Source: Oscillospiraceae bacterium (lineage in GTDB: Bacteria; Bacillota; Clostridia; Oscillospirales; Acutalibacteraceae). Taken from it: DNA of 5,127 nucleotides. The translations under genes were made by a program, and so were the position numbers. This document shows positions 1 to 5,127 of the stretch, piece after piece (positions within the stretch are counted from its first letter, which is position 1; every line of letters begins with the position of its first letter). The DNA is taken from contig CADBUK010000146.1 in assembly GCA_902797915.1 (NCBI GenBank), positions 1 to 5,127 of the forward strand. The letters are read 5' to 3'. The notes beneath the pieces were generated by a model, which worked only from the letters and a program-made list of their open reading frames with translations, was not told the DNA's origin and searched no databases.

Positions 1-419
1 ATTTCTTCCTCGGCTTAACCTTCTTCTCGGGTCTCGGGCAGACCTTCCTTGTGCTTGAGGTTTGGGCTCTTGTTATGGATGTTATCGATTATCATGAGCT
101 GAGAACCGGCAAAAGGGAAGAGGGCATGGCTTATGCATTCTTCTCATTCACAAGAAAGCTGGGCCAGACCCTTGCAGGCGTTGGACTTAACGCGCTGCTT
201 GCATTCATTCATTATGACGGCGAGCTTTCAAAGAACGGCATTGCGCTTGGCGATGATGTGCTTGCAAAGCTTTATGATATTTCAACTCTTATTCCGGCAA
301 TTATGCTCGGTCTTATGGCGGTACTGCTCTTCTTCGGCTACGACCTTTCAAAGAAAAAGCTTGCCGCAGTTCACACTGCGCTTGAAGCTCAAAGAGCGGC
401 AGAGGGCGCAGAGGAGTAA
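1..419 (+). CDS. GPH/MelB-family sugar:cation symporter, C-terminal part (5' end outside window)
   Basis: This is the C-terminal end of a glycoside-pentoside-hexuronide:cation symporter (MFS superfamily), a 12-helix inner-membrane protein that brings in glycosides with Na+ or H+. The frame is open from base 3 to a TAA at 417-419, giving 138 visible residues. The GTG at 51 is internal, because the reading continues upstream without a stop and with family-like sequence. The key signature is the cytoplasmic loop with DVIDYHELRTGKREEG, matching the family pattern D-x-x-DY-x-E-x-x-TG-x-R-x-EG. It is followed by an F-x-x-K-x-GQ-L helix, as in MelB-like proteins. A last hydrophobic helix (LIPAIMLGLMAVLLFFGY) and a charged cytoplasmic tail (DLSKKK...) are also typical. 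The gene ends 5 bases before the hydrolase-like gene, so the two are probably co-transcribed. The transported sugar cannot be read from this part. Confidence 0.9.
   Translation, partial: FFLGLTFFSGLGQTFLVLEVWALVMDVIDYHELRTGKREEGMAYAFFSFTRKLGQTLAGVGLNALLAFIHYDGELSKNGIALGDDVLAKLYDISTLIPAIMLGLMAVLLFFGYDLSKKKLAAVHTALEAQRAAEGAEE
411..416 (+). promoter_or_regulatory. Ribosome binding site for the hydrolase-like gene, inside the symporter's last codons
   Basis: GAGGAG lies 8 bases before the ATG at 425 and is a good Shine-Dalgarno match. It also encodes the last two glutamates of the symporter, and the symporter's TAA follows at once. Ribosomes finishing the symporter therefore cross the initiation site of the next gene, which suggests translational coupling. 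It supports the ATG at 425 as the true start. Confidence 0.75.
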
Positions 420-424
420 TACTT

Positions 425-2923
425 ATGAAGGAAAACAAAATTCACGTTGGCTTCGGCTTTCACGTTAACTGCTACCACTCCTACAGGGGCGACACTAACG
501 ACAGCCTCGGCTTCGGCTCGGACATAAGAATAATCAGGCAGATTATTGACGTACTTGATAAATGTAACGAGGACGGAATTCCCGTTAAAGCAACCTGGGA
601 CAGTGAGAATTTCTTCTCCCTTGAGCAGATTTTGCCCGAATACGCCCCCGATATTATTGAGGGTATGAAGCGCCGCGTTAAAGAGCACGGCGACGAAAAT
701 ATAATTATGGGCTATTCAAACGGCGCGCTTGCCGCTATGAATGAGGAGGAATTTGAGGCTTCAATTGAGCTTGCGGTAACAAATCCGCAGGGCTCGGGAC
801 TGCAGGACATCTTCGGCGAATACGAAAAAATTGTTCGTCCGCAGGAGGTTATGTTTACTCCGTCACAGGTAAGCCTTTACAACAAGCTCGGCGTTAAGGC
901 GCTGTGCCTGTACTATTCCTGCGTTCCGTTTGACGCGTTCAGGACCATTGTTCCCAAGCTGCCCGACGAGGTTGCATTCAACCCGCTTACCTATACCTAT
1001 AAGGGCGAGAGTATGACTATTCTGCCCACCTACAACAACTCCGACGTGTGCGACGCAGGCTGTCTGCGCGCATGGGTTAAGGAGCTGCACGCAAAGCAGG
1101 AGAGCGGCGAGATTAACAGCGATATGTTCATCTTTGTTAATATGGACGCCGACAGTCCGTTCTGGGAGCCGATGAATATTCCGCTCATCAAGGGCAAGGT
1201 TGCAAATTCAGACGGTATTAACGGGCTTGTACGCGAGGTTGCAGACCTTGATTTCGTTGAGTTCAACACGCCCGGCGGTTACCTTAAAGACCACGAGGCA
1301 ATCGGCGCAATCCACTTTAAGCAGGACACTGCGGACGGCAACTTTACGGGCTACGCCTCCTGGGCTGAAAAGCCTTATAACAGAAAAATCTGGACGGCGA
1401 TTGAAAGAGCGCGCGCAATGGCGGGCGTTAACGCTAAATCCGATTTTGACGCTCCCTCGTTTGCAGACAGAGTGCTGCTGCTTTCAACCACTCATTTCGG
1501 GCTTGCAACGCCCGTGCTGAACATTCAGCGCGAAAAGAAGGCGGACGAGCTTGCGGATAAAATTATTGCGGAGGAACGCGGCGCGTTAAAGAGCTTTAAG
1601 AAGCTGACCGTGTTTAACGCAACTAATTCCGATTTCCAGTGCGTTCAGCTTAAAGTTGACGCCGAGATTGAGGACGCTTCGCAGATAATACTGAAGGCGC
1701 CCGAGCTCAAGGACTACACCGTTATTGCGATGGACGATAACTGCGAAAGCGTTTTTGCAATAATGCGCTTTGACAAAATCAAAAAACAGTACGGCATTGA
1801 CGTTAAAATCGGCGATAAAAAAGCCGTCGCTGAAAATGACGGCTGTATTAAAACAAAATCGCTTGAAATCAAGTTTTCGGTTTACGGCAATATTTACAGC
1901 GTTCGCCTGAACGGCAAGGAAATAGGCGATGAGGATTTCCTCAAAAGCTTCATAACCTACGATAAAAAGAAATATGAATTTGAAAAGACGGGCATTGAGC
2001 CGCTCGCACTCGGCGGCAGCGGCGAAGGAGTAAGGATTAAGGGAGTTATCAACCTGCCCAACCAGACCGAGCAGGGCAGCTTTGCATTTGATTTTATCAA
2101 ATCCGATTGCTGCGACGCAGTGTTTGTTAAGACGACGGTTAACTATCCCTACACGCCCGAGCTAACCTCCATTTCAACCGAAAATTCCTCGCTCGGCCGC
2201 TTCAGCGATATGAGCTGGGAGGAGGCTGTGCCGTTCCAGATTACGCCTAAGCTTAACGGCGATATCTCCGTTATCAAACGTAACTTTATGGGCGATATTT
2301 CAAGCTTCCGCACGCAGAGTTTCCCCGAATGTGATGAGAAAAACAAGGAGCTTAAATCCTTTAACCATCAGCTTACGGCGGGGCTTATCGGACTTACGGA
2401 CGGCGACGACGGACTGATTATCGCAAACGCAAGAAGCGTGCTCAACTCAATGGCGTTTTGCCCGATGAGGCTGGAGGCTGACAAGACCGTGAGGATGAAC
2501 CCGTTTGGGCATTATTACGGCAATCAGCGCCACCACTGGGGCAGAGCAAAGGACGAAATCCTTGCCACCTACACGCTTGTTACGCCGCAGGGCAAATCAA
2601 TCGGACCCGCTTACAACGGCAACAGCGAAACGGCGATGATGGCGTTCTTCGGAATTAATTCCGATATGCCTAAGGACGAACAGCTTGCGGATATTATTGC
2701 CTTTGCAGACGGCGCGGTTGCCGCTGAAAATGAGAGCGGAATTCTCTCCCCGTTCTACGGCGACAACGTTAAGTTCAAAACCGCGCAGGCGGACGGCATT
2801 GACGAAAGCAAGCTTAAAAACCCGATTTTCTCCGGTCTTGCAGGCAACCTTAAAAACTACGTTACCAAGGGCACGAAAGCAATCGGGCACATTGTTAAGT
2901 CACAGGTTAAAGCTAAAAAATAA
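425..2923 (+). CDS. Large GH57/GH38-like glycoside hydrolase-related protein, 832 aa
   Basis: The N-terminal ~350 residues look like the (beta/alpha)7 barrel shared by GH57 and GH38 glycosidases. Visible landmarks are a beta strand with two histidines (HVNCYHSYRG, 13-22), TWDSENFF (57-64), NIIMGYSNGAL followed by NEEEF (92-110), MFTPSQ then LGVKAL (143-160), NMDADSPFW (239-247) and ASWAEKPYNRKIW (311-323). The last two resemble GH57 regions 4 and 5, with D241 as a possible acid/base. At the usual nucleophile position the sequence reads FTPSQ, without Glu or Asp. The rest is probably beta-sandwich domains, ending in a conserved-looking stretch NPFGHYYGNQ...GPAYNG (692-732) of the kind seen in GH38-related C-terminal regions. 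There is no signal peptide, so it should be cytoplasmic. Its position after a glycoside symporter suggests it acts on imported sugar. Alternatives are a different glycan-active enzyme or an inactive homologue. The barrel assignment is by eye, and the substrate is unknown. Confidence 0.7.
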   Translation: MKENKIHVGFGFHVNCYHSYRGDTNDSLGFGSDIRIIRQIIDVLDKCNEDGIPVKATWDSENFFSLEQILPEYAPDIIEGMKRRVKEHGDENIIMGYSNGALAAMNEEEFEASIELAVTNPQGSGLQDIFGEYEKIVRPQEVMFTPSQVSLYNKLGVKALCLYYSCVPFDAFRTIVPKLPDEVAFNPLTYTYKGESMTILPTYNNSDVCDAGCLRAWVKELHAKQESGEINSDMFIFVNMDADSPFWEPMNIPLIKGKVANSDGINGLVREVADLDFVEFNTPGGYLKDHEAIGAIHFKQDTADGNFTGYASWAEKPYNRKIWTAIERARAMAGVNAKSDFDAPSFADRVLLLSTTHFGLATPVLNIQREKKADELADKIIAEERGALKSFKKLTVFNATNSDFQCVQLKVDAEIEDASQIILKAPELKDYTVIAMDDNCESVFAIMRFDKIKKQYGIDVKIGDKKAVAENDGCIKTKSLEIKFSVYGNIYSVRLNGKEIGDEDFLKSFITYDKKKYEFEKTGIEPLALGGSGEGVRIKGVINLPNQTEQGSFAFDFIKSDCCDAVFVKTTVNYPYTPELTSISTENSSLGRFSDMSWEEAVPFQITPKLNGDISVIKRNFMGDISSFRTQSFPECDEKNKELKSFNHQLTAGLIGLTDGDDGLIIANARSVLNSMAFCPMRLEADKTVRMNPFGHYYGNQRHHWGRAKDEILATYTLVTPQGKSIGPAYNGNSETAMMAFFGINSDMPKDEQLADIIAFADGAVAAENESGILSPFYGDNVKFKTAQADGIDESKLKNPIFSGLAGNLKNYVTKGTKAIGHIVKSQVKAKK

Positions 2924-2930
2924 AATGATA

Positions 2931-2963
2931 AAAAACACTCGGAATTCAGTTCCGAGTGTTTTT
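2931..2963. terminator. Bidirectional rho-independent terminator between convergent gene groups
   Basis: This is a perfect 14-bp inverted repeat: AAAAACACTCGGAA (2931-2944), loop TTCAG (2945-2949), TTCCGAGTGTTTTT (2950-2963). The core CACTCGGAA/TTCCGAGTG stem carries an A tract on the left and a T tract on the right, so the RNA from either strand ends in a hairpin followed by U residues. It starts 7 bases after the stop of the + strand hydrolase-like gene. The acyltransferase on the - strand ends in it: its TGA (2948-2946) is in the loop, and the right arm encodes its last residues, NTRN with part of the preceding lysines. Confidence 0.92.
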
Positions 2964-4013
2964 CTTTCCTAAAAATATTTTCAGTTTTGTTTTGGTCAGC
3001 AGCTCGTTAATCGGAGTCAGCACAACGAATGACAGAACAAACTCCGCAAGCCATATCAAAGTCAGCTGCGCTGCGGACAGGCTAAAGCCATTTAAAACTC
3101 GTTCAAGTAAAATAAATAACATCTGGTGCGTGCCGAAGAACACAAGCGAATTTTTGCCGACATATTTTATGTAAGAAAAATGATTTTCCAAAAGCCTGCT
3201 GATAATAACCGTTGCAAACACGCCGCACAGAGCCGACAGATAAAACAGCAAATAATTGCTGTATTCATTATTAAACATTGAAACAAAATGCGGCTCAAAC
3301 AGTTTACAGTTAAAGCAGTTAATCCCCTGCCCCAGCACAAAAAGCGCCGCCGCAAGAATAAATGCGGGGAGCTTTTTCTTTATCTTAAAGCCCTTAAAAC
3401 GTTTAAGATAATAGCCAAGCGCAAAAAACGGAGCGGCAAACGGGACAATGTCAAGCTCCCAGTAAAGATTTATTCCAACCCGTTTTTTATAAATTATCCC
3501 TGCCGCCAAAATCAAAAAGGTAACCACCCAGACGGCAACAGTCTTTTCACGGCAAAGCTTTAATACGGCATAAAAGCAGATTTCAAGCAAAAAAACTGCC
3601 GTAAGATACCATATTGCATACTGCCTTTTCTGCAAAAGAAAGGCAAGCACAGTGTTTTTAAAAAACTCAAAGTCAAGCGCTCCGTCCTTTAACCCGAGCG
3701 CGCATTTAAAGGCAATCCAGATTACAGTAAAAAACAGCCACGGCACAAGCAGCGTGCGTGCCTTTGCCTTAACAAATTCCACGGGCTTTCTTTTTGCGGA
3801 AAAGCAAAGCCCCGAGATAAAGAAAAACAGCGGCATATGAAACGAGGACACAAGCATTGTGTTAAATGTTCTTGTCTCAAAAAACGGGGACGGATACGGC
3901 AGGCTGAGATGCCCGAAAACCACCAGAAAAATGCCAAGCCCTCTTGCAAAATCAATCCAAGAGAGCCTTTCATTATTAATACTATTTACTTTTGTTTCTT
4001 TTAAATCACTCAT
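2946..4013 (-). CDS. Acyltransferase-3 family membrane O-acyltransferase (fucose 4-O-acetylase/OafA-like)
   Basis: This is a polytopic membrane protein of the acyltransferase-3 family, which moves acetyl or similar groups from the cytoplasm onto surface glycans. Numbered from the ATG at 4013 (355 aa), the family marks are RLSWIDFARGLGIFLVVFGH (17-36, His35 being the likely catalytic histidine), FHMPLFFFISG (58-68), KAKARTLLVPW (83-93, matching the R-x-x-x-LL-x-P motif), AIWYLTAVFLLEI (133-145) and VGKNSLVFFGTHQ (285-297). Around ten hydrophobic helices are visible. The pattern is nearest to the fucose 4-O-acetylase-like subgroup. I prefer the ATG at 4013 because it overlaps the GtrA stop as ATGAGTGA. 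An in-frame ATG at 4028 would add MKARK, and neither start has a clear Shine-Dalgarno. It is the last gene of the three-gene group and runs into the terminator. The acceptor is unknown, probably a cell-surface polysaccharide or lipid-linked sugar. Confidence 0.9.
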   Translation of the reverse strand: MSDLKETKVNSINNERLSWIDFARGLGIFLVVFGHLSLPYPSPFFETRTFNTMLVSSFHMPLFFFISGLCFSAKRKPVEFVKAKARTLLVPWLFFTVIWIAFKCALGLKDGALDFEFFKNTVLAFLLQKRQYAIWYLTAVFLLEICFYAVLKLCREKTVAVWVVTFLILAAGIIYKKRVGINLYWELDIVPFAAPFFALGYYLKRFKGFKIKKKLPAFILAAALFVLGQGINCFNCKLFEPHFVSMFNNEYSNYLLFYLSALCGVFATVIISRLLENHFSYIKYVGKNSLVFFGTHQMLFILLERVLNGFSLSAAQLTLIWLAEFVLSFVVLTPINELLTKTKLKIFLGKKNTRN

Positions 4014-4551
4014 TTTCCGTGCTTTCATCAGCGGCAGCGTTTTCTGCTTCAGCCTCCGGATTTTTGTTTTTGAAAACGAAGAGCTTTGAGAAAACGTAAT
4101 TGAGAATTACAACTATAACCGACAGCGCGATTTTGGAATAAATGCCGTCCGTAAACAGCACCTTTGCGGAAAGCCCAAGCTTTTCAACAAGATGGTAAAA
4201 CGGATTATCAAACCCCGTTTTTGCAAGCAGCGGAACGCAGACGATTTCAATAACGCCCGTGATTCCCCTTGAAGCAACGAAACTGATAATTTCTTTTACA
4301 ACAAGACTCGGCTTCCAGCTTTTTGATTCAAATACCCAAAGCTTGTTGGTAACGTAAGCAAAGGCAACGCCGGCAATCCAGCTTAAAACGTTTGAAACGG
4401 CAATCAGCATATCCTCACTTTTGATTGCGCCCTTGAACAGATGCACAAAAATTGTGTAAGAGCCCCAGGCAACAATCGTTGTGAGCACACCGAAAATGAT
4501 GTAGGTTATTATTTCTTTATATTTAATAAATAATTCTTTAATCTTTTTCAT
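4006..4551 (-). CDS. GtrA-family membrane protein (putative polyprenyl-phosphate-sugar flippase)
   Basis: This is a 181-residue GtrA-like protein. The family consists of small four-helix membrane proteins thought to flip undecaprenyl-phosphate-linked sugars across the membrane for glycosylation of O antigen, teichoic acid or other surface glycans. Four hydrophobic segments are visible at about 14-37, 47-68, 86-110 and 137-158. The family hallmark appears twice: YVTNKLWVF (66-74) after helix 2 and NYVFSKLFVF (151-160) after helix 4, the usual internal duplication. The C-terminus has an extra acidic, alanine-rich tail (from about 165) that is not part of the domain. The start at 4551 overlaps the end of the glycosyltransferase gene by 14 bases, and the stop overlaps the acyltransferase start. 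Pairing with a GT2 enzyme just upstream is the classic GtrB-GtrA arrangement and strengthens the assignment. Confidence 0.92.
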   Translation of the reverse strand: MKKIKELFIKYKEIITYIIFGVLTTIVAWGSYTIFVHLFKGAIKSEDMLIAVSNVLSWIAGVAFAYVTNKLWVFESKSWKPSLVVKEIISFVASRGITGVIEIVCVPLLAKTGFDNPFYHLVEKLGLSAKVLFTDGIYSKIALSVIVVILNYVFSKLFVFKNKNPEAEAENAAADESTENE

Positions 4552-5127
4552 CCGGGTCTAATTCCTTAATAAAACTTAATTCTTCATCAATCTGAAGGTT
4601 ATCCTTGCCGAGATGCTCTTTAAGAACGTAAATCGGCCTGTCCTTAACCTGAACATAAATTTTGGAGAGGTATTCGCCAATCATACCGAGGCAGAACAGC
4701 TGCAGACCGCCGAGGAACAGCAGCAGCACAACAATTGTTGCATAACCCGGCACATTGATACCGAACGCAAGCTTCTGAATAACAACTACGATAAGATAAA
4801 TCATAGACGCAATTGCGGAGAAAACGCCGATGTAAGTGCCTATTTTAAGCGGGAAGGTTGTAAAGGAAACGATACCCTCAAACGCATATTTGAGCAGCTT
4901 GCGGAAGCCCCATTTGGACTCGCCGCTTTCCCTTTCCTCCACCGTATAAGGAATGTACTCCGTGTTAAAGCCTACAAAGCTGAAAATGCCTTTTGAAAAG
5001 CGGTGGTACTCGCCCATATCAACAATGGCGTCAACCATTTTGCGCTTCATAAGCCTGAAATCGGAAGCGCCGTTTACAAACGGAACATCCGAAATACCGT
5101 TAATAATCTTGTAAAAAGCGGACTTCA
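4538..5127 (-). CDS. GT2-family polyprenyl-phosphate glycosyltransferase (GtrB/DPM1-like), C-terminal part
   Basis: This enzyme would transfer a sugar from a nucleotide donor to undecaprenyl phosphate on the inner face of the membrane. Only its last 195 residues are present. The ATG at 5050 is internal, since 25 further in-frame codons up to the window edge encode typical family sequence: a KSAFYKIIN helix, then GASDFRLMKRKMVDAI. That is followed by E-x-x-RFSKGIF, VGF and EERESGESKWG, the conserved acceptor-loop and arginine motifs of bactoprenol glycosyltransferases. Two transmembrane helices follow (GTYIGVFSAIASMIYLIVVV and ATIVVLLLFLGGLQLFCLGM), then the conserved GEYL-x-KIY-x-x-x-x-RP motif and a short acidic tail. 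The nucleotide-binding half and the catalytic Asp motifs lie outside the window. The gene overlaps the GtrA gene by 14 bases, so the two products should work as a pair. The sugar transferred cannot be read from here. Confidence 0.93.
   Translation of the reverse strand, partial: KSAFYKIINGISDVPFVNGASDFRLMKRKMVDAIVDMGEYHRFSKGIFSFVGFNTEYIPYTVEERESGESKWGFRKLLKYAFEGIVSFTTFPLKIGTYIGVFSAIASMIYLIVVVIQKLAFGINVPGYATIVVLLLFLGGLQLFCLGMIGEYLSKIYVQVKDRPIYVLKEHLGKDNLQIDEELSFIKELDPDEKD
4562..4567 (-). promoter_or_regulatory. Likely ribosome binding site for the GtrA-family gene
   Basis: On the - strand this reads AAGGAA, with AGGA 11 bases before the ATG at 4551. The spacing is somewhat long but usable. 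It lies inside the 3' end of the glycosyltransferase gene, consistent with coupled translation through the 14-base overlap. Confidence 0.45.

Noticed and set aside
445..520. Repeated GGCTTCGGCT-like words near the start of the hydrolase-like gene
   Set aside because: They encode GFGF and LGFGS in the first strand region and reflect codon preference. There is no array or regular spacing.
389..688. 99-codon open frame on the - strand across the symporter/hydrolase junction
   Set aside because: It is antisense to two well-supported genes, its translation shows no family features, and no ribosome binding site supports it. It is a shadow of coding sequence.
1200..1520. Open frame on the + strand in another frame inside the hydrolase-like gene
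   Set aside because: The translation is rich in Thr, Arg and Leu with no recognisable pattern, and it lies wholly inside a long gene with clear protein motifs.
2685..2972. Open frame on the + strand running past the hydrolase stop into the terminator
   Set aside because: It overlaps the real C-terminus out of frame, has a Lys/Arg/Thr-rich low-information translation, and runs through the terminator hairpin.
4613..4996. 127-codon open frame on the + strand opposite the GT2 gene
   Set aside because: The opposite strand encodes unmistakable GT2 motifs and membrane helices. This frame has no start signal and no protein-like features.
5050..5050. ATG at 5050 (- strand) as the start of a short 170-aa membrane protein
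   Set aside because: The frame stays open to the window edge and the upstream codons encode conserved GT2 sequence including the ASDFRL motif, so the gene is longer and cut by the window.

Overview
The window looks like part of a bacterial chromosome, most likely from a Clostridia-type Firmicute (Oscillospiraceae/Ruminococcaceae-like gut or rumen lineage). This is inferred from moderate GC content, tightly packed overlapping genes, AGGA/GGAG ribosome binding sites, and a sodium:sugar symporter next to an intracellular glycosidase-like protein. TAA and TGA are both used as stops, so the standard bacterial code fits. The taxonomic assignment is a guess from style, not a database result.

The layout is two convergent gene groups meeting at one bidirectional terminator. 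On the + strand (1-2923) are the C-terminal part of a GPH/MelB-family sugar symporter and, 5 bases later, an 832-residue protein with a GH57/GH38-like N-terminal barrel and a large beta-rich C-terminal part. The second gene's ribosome binding site lies inside the last codons of the first. The pair suggests import of a glycoside followed by processing in the cytoplasm. However, the hydrolase-like protein lacks an acidic residue where the catalytic nucleophile would be expected, so its activity is uncertain.

On the - strand (5127 down to 2946) are three overlapping genes in the order GT2 polyprenyl-phosphate glycosyltransferase (5' part outside the window), GtrA-family membrane protein, and acyltransferase-3 family membrane O-acyltransferase. 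Together they resemble a surface-polysaccharide decoration cassette: one sugar is loaded on undecaprenyl phosphate, flipped by the GtrA protein, and an acyl group is added to a surface glycan. A GT-C type transferase that would transfer the flipped sugar is not seen here.

A perfect 14-bp inverted repeat at 2931-2963 with A/T tracts on both sides ends both groups, and the stop codon of the acyltransferase lies in its loop. No RNA genes, mobile elements, CRISPR arrays or long gene-free stretches were seen. The only spacer outside coding sequence, apart from the 5-base gap, is about 22 bases at the convergent junction.
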